NCBI GenBank assembly: GCA_963576735.1 | Contig: OY755177.1 | Span: 2,294,001 to 2,358,000, forward strand | Direction of reading: 5' to 3' | DNA: 64,000 bases | Source: Bedellia somnulentella | Taxonomy: Eukaryota > Arthropoda > Insecta > Lepidoptera > Bedelliidae | Shown here: positions 51,561-62,700 of the stretch, piece by piece | Layout of the letters: every line of letters starts with the position of its first letter | Numbering within the stretch: the stretch's first letter is position 1 | The notes under the pieces: generated by a model | Databases searched by the model: none | The model's input: only the letters and a program-made list of their open reading frames with translations | Told to the model about the DNA's origin: nothing | Made by a program: the position numbers and the translations under genes

Positions 51561-52251
51561 TTTTACTGTGATGTGACTCTGAGAAACATCGACTGTGTAC
51601 CAATGCAACTTTTATAACACGTATTAGAGATTTAGTGTCGCACTCGCTGCCAAAAAGTCAAAGTTTAGCACTATAACAGCAGCAATTAATACATTTATAA
51701 CACAACTCATATTTAGAACTATAAGTGAACAAGGCCCGCAATCTGGAGGCTAATTAGTGATGTAAAAAGATTTACAAAGCTGTTATACAACAACAGAGAT
51801 ATAACAGTTACCGCGACACTTTTATGTGACCAATTAGAGATAATAAGTTATGTGAAGAATTGTTATAACGCTAACTTGATCTATAGACGTAGAGACCGCA
51901 TTTATTACATCACTATACTACAGAAGTGTCTTTTTTAACTAATATCACTATTTAGGCCTATAGCCAAGTTTAAGACAACATTTATACAAGATAATTTGTC
52001 ATATAACATTAGCATTGAAAGCTGTTATAGCGCAGTGTTAAAGCTGTGTTATTATTTATAATATACGGCATTATATGATTGGTTAATATGACTTATTAGC
52101 ATATATAGCTAAATAGTGTCAGAAATTCCATTACATCATAGTTAGGTGACATACAGCTTCTTATAGAGCGTATATACGGCTGTTTAATGATATAAATTAA
52201 AATTACATGACTCTTTGTTACTTGGGGTATGTATGTATGTAGAAACCACAG

Positions 52252-53980
52252 AAAACCCTGACTCGTGATTTATAAATACATAAGTAAATTTTCTACCTCA
52301 GAGGATTCCATGTAATACCAAATCCGGTCTTACTAACGCCTTCTGAAAAGATTGGATGTTCACCGTAAAATTGGATTTAAATAATACAATTTCTTCTGGA
52401 GACGCCAAGAATAGACTTCCAATTAGGTTTTATGAGGCCAGGTAAAGCTTTGCATTTTGTGACCCCAACTTTTGACCTTTATTCCTTGTAATTATAAGGT
52501 TACCGAAAATAGTAAACTTTGCGAAAGGACTGCCATTTTAGATTACGTTTCGTTGAAATTACTATCTTCATTCTATTTGCTTGTTTATTGTTGGATAAGA
52601 CAAATAGTAGCAAGGGGTTCATGAATGGTAATCAGCCAAGTTATTTTGGATTTATCGTGTCTTGATGAGGCATTAATGAAAAGTTCAGTTTTGACTTAGT
52701 TCTGGCTACCCTTTCTTGAGGTTTATGGCCGTGTACGTATGTATGAAAGACAATAAAGTTGGTCAGCATCCCAAGTGTTGTATCCGTGTACTATGACTAC
52801 ATTTACATTCAAGTAGGATTAGTTTCACGAAACCCTTACGATTCGATCCACAAATGCAAATGTATCTTGTTCAATTTCATTCTCTTAATAAATAATGTTG
52901 GAGTTAACTGTGACTAAGACTAATCTTTTTGAGTTACCAGTACGATGCAAACGATAATGTAATACGTCATTTACTATTGAACACAAACATTTAGAAAAGT
53001 TTGAACGAAATGCTTGTTCAGATCCTTATGCTATCCTCTAAATATTTTTTTGAAGTAAATATTGTTTAAAATTGTGTAATCTCTCAGATAACAGAGGCTT
53101 TCCCCATGAATTAGCGACTTAGAAAAGTACATAAATTATTTCTGCCCCTAGTGACATACGAGGCGTTTATAGGTTCTACTCCATTATAGTAATTGATGTA
53201 TCAAGATTTTGGCAAGCCACTGCTTTTTACATATTTTTTTTTTTGATACTAAACGTAGCTACACGTAAATTAATACTAATGTTGTAGTTATCAAACACTT
53301 GTTGACATTTAAACTTACGCATATAGCAAATTATGTATGTATGTGCGGGAAGCGATGAATAAAAGTACTAGGGTTTCAGAACAACATAGGAGCTAATCAA
53401 CTAAGCATATAATGTTTCAAGCCTTATAACTAAGTGCTGAAAGCAACACTATTATAACAAAATGTAGAGCAAAATCTCGGTAACTGCAGTGCGCTAGCTG
53501 CATTGCTTACATCGAACTAAGCAAATATAATAACACTTGTTTCGCGAACTGGGTCAGCAGAAATATGCAAACTAACACTAACAAACCGGTAGAAACTTTT
53601 TTAAACACTGAGTGTTCTGAAACCAAGTTTCAAATGAGTTTATAGTCGCTTGCGACGTGACCTTTTAATTTTAAAAGTCAGTAGTCAATAAGTAAAGCAT
53701 TGATTTTGAGGCAAAATTGGTTGTTCAGTTCTAAAGAACTCAAATTTTAATAGAAAAGGCACAGATTCGAATTCCATTTTAACTAAAGCAGCTTGTAAAA
53801 AGTTGTAAGAATCGATCGTGGGAGCTTTGAAGGAGGCTGACCAGCTGGTAATATATATTGGATGGATCGATTGAGTTATATCACTCAAGCAGACCATCGG
53901 AGATTGGAGGTTTCGTTTCTTATCAACCAATAATATTTATACCTACCTATATTATATATAAGTTATAAATACAAGCAGAG
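52252..53980. other. Mostly unassigned intergenic stretch
   Basis: A SINE A scrap lies at about 52690-52750 (GTTCTGGCTACCCTTTCTTG, GGTTTATGGCCGTG). Otherwise no repeat or gene was recognised. Confidence 0.35.
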
Positions 53981-53984
53981 TTTT

Positions 53985-54125
53985 AGAAATTGTGAGAAAG
54001 AAAAGATGATAAAAAAATATTGTTGATGACGGTCTTCAGCCTCCCCGTCCAACAATCACTTAAAAAGCCATAAAACCTGAAGTGCCCCATACGACGGAAT
54101 GGGATAGTGTCATTCAAGCCATGAG
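53985..54125 (-). repeat. Diverged SINE A
   Basis: GAAAAGATGATAAAAAAATA, TTGATGACGGTCTTCAGCC, AATCACTTAAAAAGCC and GGAATGGGATAGTGTCATTC. Confidence 0.55.
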
Positions 54126-54184
54126 GTTATCATTAGGTTTGCAAGTTATTGGAAGGTATCAGAAAAGATATAGCCTTCGTCACC

Positions 54185-54505
54185 TGAAAATAATGTTAAT
54201 TTATATTTATTATTATGTCTTAATTTGTTTTTTATTGTGTTTTTTATTGTGTTTCTTAAATTTTATTTAATTTTAACAATTTTAATAATTCTAACAATTT
54301 TAATAATTCTAACAATTTTAATAATTTTAACAATTTGTTCTTTATAATTTGTAAATACGTATAATTTTTTTTATTATTTTTTTAACATGCTGTGCCCACT
54401 ATTAAGGTACATTTACTGAACTGATTTGTTCAAATGATGTAAAATATTATGTTAAGTAATTGTACTGTATGTGTGCCAAATAAATAAATAAATAAATAAA
54501 TATAG
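54185..54505 (+). repeat. LINE 3' end with AT tandem repeat and (AAATA)n tail
   Basis: A roughly 18-bp unit (AATTTTAATAATTCTAAC) is repeated about four times at 54256-54335. It is followed by TGCTGTGCCCACTATTAAGG, GTGTGCC and (AAATA)n, a typical LINE terminus. Confidence 0.55.
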
Positions 54506-54525
54506 AGCTTCATATGAATGGATTA

Positions 54526-54772
54526 CATACATACATATACTCACGGCTATAAATCCCAGGAAGGGGTAGCCAGAGCTAAAGAATTAGAAATTCCTCAGCC
54601 ACTTTTGGAAATTTGAGTGGGGAAAAGATAGTAAAAATAAAGGTTGTTGGTGATGGGTCTCCAACCGCATCGCCCAAAAATCCCTTAATAGCCCCATACC
54701 GTTAGTAGCCTCTTACGTACACCCACCGGAAGAAATGGGGTAGTGCTATTCTAAACCGACACTACACGGATT
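54526..54772 (-). repeat. Full-length SINE A with 12-bp target duplication
   Basis: Flanked by ATGAATGGATTA at 54514-54525 and 54773-54784. Confidence 0.92.
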
Positions 54773-54784
54773 ATGAATGGATTA

Positions 54785-55330
54785 CCACACACAAAATTAC
54801 AAACATTTCTTCCTTATGACAGAAAAAGTAATGTACAGTATACAGTGTATATGAGTGAAATGAAACGGCCTAAACACAATAGATTTATTTCACTTTCATG
54901 AGAAAAATGAGAACTGTCACTCTTAACGTTTTTGAAGCGGGTTCGGTTAAAAACAAATGCGTTTGCATTATTTGAAAATATATTTAGATTGACCGACTTA
55001 TTTTTCTGTGATATTTATTCAATATTAAGTTTACTTCTTATATATTTTGATTCTTATATGCACATCAAATAAAATATAATAAAAAATCTAGTAACAGGTT
55101 GGCACATGAAAAATTCATCATGAATGTTGACGACTAGTTACTTTTGCGAAATAACTTTAAAATAAGCACAAAATAGACTGAGTCGTGGGGCTATATTAGT
55201 TTTCTATGTCTACTTTGCTTGTATGTAATGTTATCGGCGAGCGGCATAGTATATATTTTATAAAATTGTTGATATTTACTTACTTTATAAGATATTAGAT
55301 TTAAAAAGATGAACAATTACGATAAAATGT
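54785..55330. other. Unassigned AT-rich stretch
   Basis: Nothing recognisable. Confidence 0.3.
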
Positions 55331-55334
55331 TTCA

Positions 55335-55810
55335 ACTAAGTGGGTACAATACCGCATATCATGCAGATAGGCGTGAGTTCAAATCCCGGGTATTTTTTAT
55401 AAATTTATCTTTTCTAAAGTCATTTGTCTGATTTAATATCATGGTTGTTAACGGTAAAAGAAAACATCGTGAGGAAAACCTAGCTAAGTTATACTTAGCT
55501 ATGTGACAATGGATACATACAACATGGTGATAGGCCGGCCAACTGTCACGTGAGTACACTGTCTAAGCAAAACGTACTCTGAACACCAGCCCGGCTAGCA
55601 CGAGCCGTGTTTAAACTAGTTATCGCGTGGGATAAAGCAGCCATCTCTTACGCACTTACTTAGTATCGTATACTGCCATCTCATTCTAACCGTTATCGTG
55701 TCGATAGAATAGCGTTTGCGCTTGCCCTTCAGTAACAATTTAGCGTGATGTTCAGAAGTTAGTACCTCTGCCAATCCTTTTGGGGATATACGATGTGATC
55801 TTTGAGTTTG
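55335..55810 (+). repeat. SINE B with an internal insertion
   Basis: A degenerate tRNA head (AGTTCAAATCCCGGG B box), body TCACGTGAGTACACTGTC and AAGCAAAACGTACTCTGAAC. About 150 bp of foreign sequence (AGCCCGGCTAGCACGAGCC...) follows, then GATGTTCAG, CCTCTGCCAATCC and GGGGATATACGATGTGATC. Confidence 0.7.
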
Positions 55811-55839
55811 AGATTAGAGGTAGAGATTGCGATTAAATA

Positions 55840-56050
55840 TAATAATAATAATAAATGTTTTTATTTGTCTCTTAAAATACAACAATACAAGAAAATATGT
55901 AACAAAAAAAACAACAATGATATCAAACAATAGACAAAAAGGTGCAAAGCTCGTTCTATCCACAACAAGCAGATAGCTTCGCTTTTTAGCTCTGACCTAT
56001 AACTTAAAACTACTTATATCTAAATTAAATTAAAGTGAACATAATATTTT
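55840..56050 (-). repeat. LINE 3' end, (AATA)n side left
   Basis: AATAATAATAATAAATG tail then GTTTTTATTTGTCTC and unique UTR-like sequence in minus orientation. Confidence 0.45.
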
Positions 56051-56509
56051 GTAATGTAATCAAAATGTGCACATTGCAATTACAGTTTGTTTTATTATTA
56101 TCTCCTACTAGCACAGTTGATTACTTTATATAGTTTTAGATAGATAATTAAGATATATGAAAAGCTAATTACAGAAACTGTCAAAAACTTATTAATTGAA
56201 ACAACAGCAATTATTAAGTTTTATATCGATGAAAGCAAAGCGAGTTAGCATTTTAGGGTTATTGACATCTAAAACTATTCAAAATCAAATATTTTTCATT
56301 TAACTTTAGACAGGTGCTAGACATTTTAAACCCTGAGCCGTTGAAATACCCTGTATCAATTATCTTTTTTTCTTGAAATTAAGAGTGTTTAACATTTTAT
56401 AGATATTCAATCTGAGTCGATTTACTCGTACACATGATTAAGACAGACAGCTGTAAACTTTCTGTAAATTTGATATTAATGTAATGAGTGTTTACTATGT
56501 CCTACTTGT

Positions 56510-56610
56510 ATGTGTAGCTTGAAATACCACGACCCCATGTATTCTAGTGGAAGTCGTTCTATGTGACTAAAGGTACAGGTGTTTTAAGTGATAATGTTTT
56601 CGTCAAAAAA
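56510..56610 (+). repeat. Diverged SINE A 5' half
   Basis: GTGTAGCTTGAAATACCACG, CCCCATGTATTCTAGTGG and GTGACTAAAGGTACAGG. Confidence 0.45.
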
Positions 56611-56682
56611 TATTAATATAGCTAGTTATAATTTGAGTGTTTTTTTTTGTGAAAACCTCATTTGGGGATTATAACTACTAAC

Positions 56683-56800
56683 AAAGGATAAATAGAGGAA
56701 AGGAAAATTTCGACAGCGACGGAGGCGTATACCCGAGGTCGCGGGTTCGATTACCGCCTGAGTCGAAATTTTTTTTTCCTTTATTTATCCTTTCTTTATA
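56683..56800. mobile_element. Small foldback carrying a tRNA-like B box
   Basis: AAAGGATAAATAGAGGAAAG and GAAAATTTCGAC are repeated inverted at 56759-56800. The loop contains GCGGGTTCGATTACCGCC, a tRNA B-box match. Confidence 0.55.
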
Positions 56801-56899
56801 ACTAGTTATATCTTGGCTAAAGACGCAGTTTTGAATAGAGTTAATGTTCGTAACACATCGAGCCAATGTTGATGGTCATGTCGGTTAAGATGAATACAC

Positions 56900-57010
56900 T
56901 AAGCGACAGTAGTGAACCTGAACCTGATTTTTGTCAGGATCGTACAAAAGGGCGAACACTGGTCTTTGCGATTAACCCAACCAATGGGGTGAATTTGTAT
57001 GAATCTATGT
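56900..57010 (+). repeat. RTE LINE 3'-end scrap
   Basis: GTCAGGATCGTACAAAAGGG and CCAACCAATGGGGTGAAT are a diverged form of the RTE terminus. Confidence 0.4.
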
Positions 57011-57585
57011 AACACTTCAACTAATCATTCAAGACTTAGTAATTTCCTGATCTATAAGTTAGTTTTTTAGTGTGCTCAAGTATTAGAACTTTTTGTAACT
57101 TTGTGAGGTAACATTGTCACATCATAAGTAACCCTGATGACTAACACATTGAGTCTAGAAAAACAGAGGTTCTCGAAGAAGAGCTTTAATGTATGCCTCG
57201 ATAATTTGAGATTGAGCTTTAGTCCTTCACATGGCTCCCTACTCCCTATTTACCTATAGCCGTAAGTATATGTGTGTGATTTCACAACACTTTTTAACCC
57301 AGGCAGCTTCATTATAATGAAGTTTTGTTAAAATAGACCAAATTGAAGCAAATAACAACTGAAATATCCTGATATTTCTACTTTCAATTCCCAGGTTTTC
57401 ATTCGAGCTGGCAACCCCACCTTCGAACTACGCGCTCGGGCCGTTTACACGTGAACCAAGAATTAGGTCATTTCTTCACATTGTCTCTGAGACGAGCTTT
57501 TCATTAGGAATATACTTAGAGTTTCTTTTAATTATTAGCGGAGGTTTTTGGTTTATTCTCTCTCCTCACACACGCACGTGGCTCA

Positions 57586-57611
57586 CATACACACACACAC
57601 ACACACACATA
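57586..57611. repeat. (AC)n microsatellite
   Basis: About 12 uninterrupted AC units. Confidence 0.9.
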
Positions 57612-57639
57612 CTATTGTACTAGAGGACAACACGATTTG

Positions 57640-57830
57640 TATTAGTTAACGAAAAAATAAAATTTTGTAATATTGATGTCCATGCCACAGGTTCGACCTA
57701 TTAGGGCATCAATGTCCACCTATGTGTATACTACCTTCCTTCAAATGTAAATCCAATTATTTTGTAGTGCTCTAGCTATGACTGTATTAGGTTTTAATTG
57801 TAAATAAAGATTATTATTATTATAAACAAT
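57640..57830 (+). repeat. LINE 3' UTR with ATT tail
   Basis: It ends AATTGTAAATAAAGATTATT and (ATT)n, with TCGACCTATTAGGGCATC upstream, typical of an R1- or Jockey-like LINE terminus. Confidence 0.45.
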
Positions 57831-58134
57831 TGTCAAGATGATTAAATTAATATCGTCCTTACATAATTAAAATGGGCATTATACAATACGCTAATATAAC
57901 GCCCTCGTACACCGAACTCTTGTTATCGTTATGTATAAAAAAAGACCTACAAAATGGTATTTACTAAAAAAAATGGCAATAGAGCAAATTCTTTTAAATA
58001 AAGTTATTGCAAAAATTATCATTAAAAAATTAAATTACTACTGTTTCTCTCTAATGAATTTCTTAACCAAGTTTTCTGATAAATAAATAGCTATGGCTTA
58101 AGGTAAAACACAAAGGTGTATACTTGGTGTATAA

Positions 58135-58445
58135 TTTGAAATAATGTCCTCTGGAACTAAGATATAGAGAGGATGGATGACAGTAAATTGGTAAAAGAGA
58201 TCTATAGAGCCAATGTGGAAGGTAATGTTAGTAGAGGACGACCTCGGAGGACACATTTGGATCAAATAGCAAATGTACTCAAAAAGGCAGGTGTCCGTAG
58301 TACGAAGAATAAAAGAGCATGTATGAAAAGATTGATGGATGTGAATGAAGCTAGAGAGGTTTGCCAGGATCGTACAAAGTGGCGATCGATAGTCTCTGCC
58401 TACCCCAATGGGAACTAACGGCGTGAGAATATTTATGTATGTATG
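58135..58445 (+). pseudogene. RTE LINE ORF2 C-terminus, best preserved copy
   Basis: An 81-codon open stretch reads MDDSKLVKEIYRANVEGN, SRGRPRRTHLDQIANVLKKA, ACMKRLMDVNEAREVCQD and KWRSIVSAYPNGN. It is the C-terminal zinc-knuckle-free tail of RTE-type ORF2 known from lepidopteran RTE elements. The noncoding end is CTAACGGCGTGAGAATATTT and (ATGT)n. The rest of the LINE (endonuclease, RT) is lost. Confidence 0.8.
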
Positions 58446-58459
58446 TATGCATGGAACTA

Positions 58460-58710
58460 AGATACTAAGATAGCTCAGTGGTTAGAACGTACGCTTATCA
58501 TGAAGGGAGGAGTCGGTTCATGTCTTTCCTAAAGTCATATATGTGGTTAATTTATCGTGGTTGTTAACGGTGAGGAGAAACATGCCCACATGGCTTAGTT
58601 GTACCTGCCCTCTAACACGTGCTTACACTGTCCAAGCAAACGTTACGTTCAGAAGTATTAAAACCTCTGCCAACCCTTCGGGGATATACAGCGTGAACGT
58701 TTGAGTATGA
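58460..58710 (+). repeat. SINE B directly after the RTE tail
   Basis: A box TAGCTCAGTGGTTAGAAC, a weak B box GTCGGTTCATGTC, body to ACCTCTGCCAACCCTTCGGG and CAGCGTGAACGTTTGAG. Internal deletion. Confidence 0.78.
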
Positions 58711-59330
58711 GTCCAAATATAATGAAGCCTGAATGTAGCATATTCTTGACGCATTGCATGAAGAAATTTCTGATATAAACTTCCCTTAGTAAAATCCGCA
58801 CAAGAGGTGTTAAGTGGTGAATGGGATTAGTTTTAACACACTATCAATATATGTAATATCATTAAGACATTTCATGTCCAACTTGACAAACTGTTAACCA
58901 TTCTTTCTGGTGTATTTGATAGCTCTTTACTACAAATAAGACAACATTAAATAACTGTTTCATATAATATAACGAATCTGCTAAAAAAAAATCTTAGAAA
59001 TTCTTAATATTGGATTCAGTTCCAAGACAGTGTTTATATTCCCGCCGAGACGCCTATTTTATTGGTCTGTGGAATAAGACCGTCGCTCTGTCTATGAGAA
59101 AAGCAGTAATGGGAACATTATGAATTATCTTATATTAAAGGTAATTTTACGAAGGAGCACTTGATGTAATATTTGAAGATAATAATTTGGTAAAATTTAA
59201 AGGCGTAACATTGAACTCGTTTTACAGTTACAGTTTCGTTAGGTTGTCTAAATTAAGAAGACTTGTTTTACTTTATTATCATGATGGATTTTGGAATAAC
59301 AGGCTGAAAATTCCTCTTTAAACTGTAACA
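58711..59330. other. Unassigned AT-rich stretch
   Basis: Nothing recognisable. Confidence 0.3.
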
Positions 59331-59883
59331 TACATTATCTATCAGTATCGGTAGTGAAGAACCTAGATTTTATTGCCGACCTAAAATGGATCTTCGTTGA
59401 TAACCGCGTTAATGGGATAATTAACAATACAAAAGATGCAATTAAGGTCATAAAAGCCGTGAAAGCCCAATTATGGATGTCGCACGATCGCGCCGGTGAA
59501 ATTGTAAATGGAAAATATTTTAAAAATGTGATGAATATCGCTTTAAAATTAGCTTTATTTATTTTCGAAACTACATTTATGTTCAAGTTCTAGTAACATT
59601 TAGAGAAAAAATGGGGATATAAGAGCGTCATACATCGATACAATGAGTTTGATAAATTATTAAAATGATAATAATATACAGCGGTATAAAATGAGGATGT
59701 GGTTAGTTACGTTCGATTATATTTACTGTTAAAAAGGTCCTCAATATAGATATTCATTCAGAAGTATCTTACTTATAAGGATTTCAGCACAATTCTTTAT
59801 CTCAAAAAACGGAGACATTTTATATGTCCTTAAGATAGCAGAAGAGATCTTATGATATAAATAATAGTGAAATCAAAACTCAC

Positions 59884-60213
59884 CACTCCAGCAACTTAAG
59901 ATTCCTTATCACATCACAATAACACTCACTTATTAATTATAGTTATCATAATAAAATATAGGCCACTATTTCGTCCATTTTCCCGGCTCGAACGAAGCTC
60001 ATTGGACAGAAGCGTGAAAGTGGTTACATAAGCGTTGTGTATTGAATGGTGGGTGTGAAGATGGTTTTTGGGTTTTGGGTTGAAATTGGTGTAGTGTGAT
60101 TCCGTGTGTTGTAGGGCGCGTGCTGTGAAGAAAGACGGGGGCGGGCGGCGGGGGCTGCGCGGCGTATCGACGCGGGAGAAATGGGTTGTTGCACCCCTTA
60201 GCGCAGGGGCGGA
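59884..60213. promoter_or_regulatory. CpG-rich patch, candidate promoter or first exon
   Basis: About 100 bp (60110-60210) are strongly GC/CpG-rich in AT-rich surroundings. An inverted CCAAT (ATTGG) lies at 60001-60005. Possible donors exist on both strands: plus GGA|GTAAGT at 60214 and minus GAGTG|GTGAGT at 59883. It could hold the missing first exon of the minus-strand membrane-protein gene (16 kb upstream) or of a plus-strand gene beyond the window. Inference only. Confidence 0.3.
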
Positions 60214-60269
60214 GTAAGTTTTTTTTTTGGTTTTTATAGAAAGTTTGTTATGAGGTTGAAAATGTAATA

Positions 60270-60480
60270 CCATTCATACATGGACTCACGACTATTAAAC
60301 GTGCAAAGAAGTATAGAGCTTCGGAATAAAAATATGTACAGTTAACCACTTTTGAAAGATATATGGGGCTTTTGGGAGGGGGCTTCAACCACATTTTCCA
60401 ACAATAACTAAAAAAGCTCTAAAACCCAAAGTCATCTCTTAAAACGTAGAATTGGATTAGTAATATTTAAAGCCTACACT
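60270..60480 (-). repeat. Diverged SINE A
   Basis: TGGACTCACGACTATTAAAC, AGAGCTTCGGAAT, CTTCAACCACATTTTCC and AAAACCCAAAGTCATCTCTTA. Confidence 0.55.
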
Positions 60481-60629
60481 ATAAATACACATACTAAGTT
60501 GTAGCTTTTATGCCAAAGAATTAAAAAAGCTTTCATGCTGTGAAATTGGTTCATTCGTTATCAAACATATATATTTATAAAGTTTTTTCTTCAGTTTGCC
60601 CGAATCAAACCCGAGTTTTAATAGAATAT

Positions 60630-60872
60630 ATACATACATACATACATATGCTCACGGCTGTAAATCCCTAGAAGGGGTAGCCAGAGCTAAGGAATTAGAA
60701 ATTCCTCAGCCACTTTTGGAAATGATAGTGGGGAAAAGATGGTAAAAATAAAGGTTGTTGGTGATGGGTCTCCAACCGCATCGCCCAAAAATCCATTAAA
60801 AGCCCCAATACCGTTAGTCGCCTCTTACGTACACCCACCGGAAGAAATGGGGTAGTGCTATTCTAAGCCGAC
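60630..60872 (-). repeat. SINE A, near full-length
   Basis: (CATA)n tail, CTCACGGCTGTAAATCCC, to AGTGCTATTCTAAGCCGAC. The outer head bases are missing. Confidence 0.85.
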
Positions 60873-61183
60873 GAATGATGATGTGTTTTGATAGAAATTC
60901 GAAGTAAACAACACTTCAATAAAGTGTTGGCGACTCTGATGAAAAGTATTGCTTGTACTATGATTTTTAATTTCTCACTATAAATGGGCAAGTATACGAC
61001 TCGCTTTGGTGTTTTTGAGTAAACACTTTTGTAGGATAATTATAATGTGGTTATCCTTATATAATCTATACTTATAATAAATCTGTAGAGAGGTCAATTC
61101 TGTACATGAAATATATTTTCAAAATAACCATCAGGTGGTGATTAGGGATCGATACTGATGCCAAAAATGCAATCAGTAAAATT

Positions 61184-61185
<2 letters not shown>

Positions 61186-61261
<76 letters not shown>

Positions 61262-61262
61262 G
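61186..61262 (+). repeat. (TCTG)n microsatellite
   Basis: About 19 perfect tetranucleotide units within the outer Helitron. The 71-codon frame across it is an artefact. Confidence 0.95.
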
Positions 61263-62019
61263 GTTTGTATGTTCCTTATGGAAACAAAAACTACTCGACG
61301 GATTTTAACGAAACTTGGTACAATTATTCTTCATACATCTGCGCTGGTTTTTGTATACTTTCCAGCAGAGTAGTAAAGGGGAATTTTGGGAAATTTTGGG
61401 AAAACGGGAGAAGTTACTCCATTTTTTAAGCTTCCGTCGCGTGTGCAGCCTCAATGGTCAAACTTACAAAGAAATCATGTGTGACGGAAATATTCTTCAT
61501 AAAATTATCTAAACTATAATCCTCAACAGTTTATGTCTATCTTTTACGGTTGACTCACAATAACACGTGTAATTCCTGATAGCTTAGCAGTTCGGATCAT
61601 TCTGGTTATATTTGTTTACTCTTACGTTTGTAAATGTCTCACTCATCCCAAATTTAAAAAAGGTAACATTATTACCTATTCAATAAAAAAAAAATCATAG
61701 AAATCGGTAGACAAACACCGAAATTATACATAAAATAAGCCATCGCGCCCGTGATCAAAACCAAATCTTTACTAATTTACATATAACATACTAGATGGCG
61801 CGAGTAGTTGCATCCTAAATCACGTAATGATTTATTTTTTAGATTGTTATATATACTTCATAGCGTTTTATTTAAAAACTAGCTTTTTGCCCCGCGACTT
61901 CGTCCGCGTGGACTTCATTTTTTGCATCCAGTTTACATAATACCAAAATACCGAAACACTATCTCAACTTCTGTTTTTTATATTTATAATCCCGCGGGCA
62001 TTGTAAATGACATAAAGGA

Positions 62020-62180
62020 CATTGAGGCTTTTTAAGTGATTGTTGGGCGATGCAGTTTGTGACCCATCACTAACAACCTTTATTAACCTATCTTTTATCA
62101 ATATATTTCCAAAATTGGATGAAGAATCTCCGAAGCTATGGCTACCCTTTTATGGAATTTATGGTTGTTAGCATATATTC
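62020..62180 (+). repeat. Diverged SINE A in Helitron 5
   Basis: ATTGAGGCTTTTTAAGTGAT, GGGCGATGCAG, GTGACCCATCACTAACAACC and GAATTTATGGTTGTTAGC. Confidence 0.65.
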
Positions 62181-62601
62181 ATGAATGATTGATAGATGGA
62201 TTTCATAAATTCAATCGCACCAAGTAATGTAAATGTAAAAAAACTCTATATTAACTTTCATTTGCTATATCAACCCGTTAGGGGTTGAGTTCCAAAAATT
62301 CCTTTTTAATTGTTCATAAGAATCATGAAACAAATATACCAAGTTTTTATGTTCAGAAATGAGAATATCTTTAGTAAGTACAGATACGGATAGTAGTTTG
62401 GCGCTGCGGCGACGGCCCGGTGCTGCCCCCTACACTGACCGTTGGTGATAGTGGGAGAGCTTGCAGCGATTGGTCGGCAATATAGGGATGATTAGTGGTG
62501 GATCTCCTTCCAAAATAATCGCTAAATTGAAGGGATAGTGCTTGTTATTATTATGTATAGTGTTATTTTAAGCTAACAAAACATTTTTTTACAAAAAGAT
62601 T

Positions 62602-62700
62602 GAATTACCTGAGATACGAACCCGGGACGATTGATTCATAATAGTTCTAATTAAATATTCATAGTAGTTAGTTATACCGCTACGCCACGGAGACGTTACC
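62602..62700 (-). repeat. tRNA-derived SINE head in Helitron 5
   Basis: On the minus strand CCGTGGCGTAGCGGTATAAC (A box) and CCCGGGTTCGTATCTCAGG (B box) are separated by an AT-rich insert. Not a functional tRNA: no paired acceptor stem. Confidence 0.6.

Larger units (their letters stand above)
49101..52226. mobile_element. 3.1-kb DNA transposon remnant with CCCAAGTAACA ends
   Basis: Short inverted ends CCCAAGTAACAtAaAG are followed by several hundred bp at each side full of scattered short motifs (TATAACAGT, GTTATA, TTACATGAC, CATCAC). This arrangement recalls the subterminal repeats of CACTA/EnSpm elements. The interior holds minus-strand transposase-domain fragments. Assignment to a superfamily is inference. 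Confidence 0.72.
48863..52240 (+). repeat. Full-length SINE A split in its tail by a 3.1-kb transposon
   Basis: SINE body 48863-49100 ends GCCGTGAGTATATGT. The rest of its TATG tail is at 52227-52240. The 11-bp duplication AGAAACCACAG at 48852-48862 and 52241-52251 encloses both parts, proving that the DNA transposon came later. Confidence 0.9.

Noticed and set aside
61158..61373. 71-codon frame of repeated VCLS units
   Set aside because: It is the translation of a (TCTG)n microsatellite inside a Helitron.
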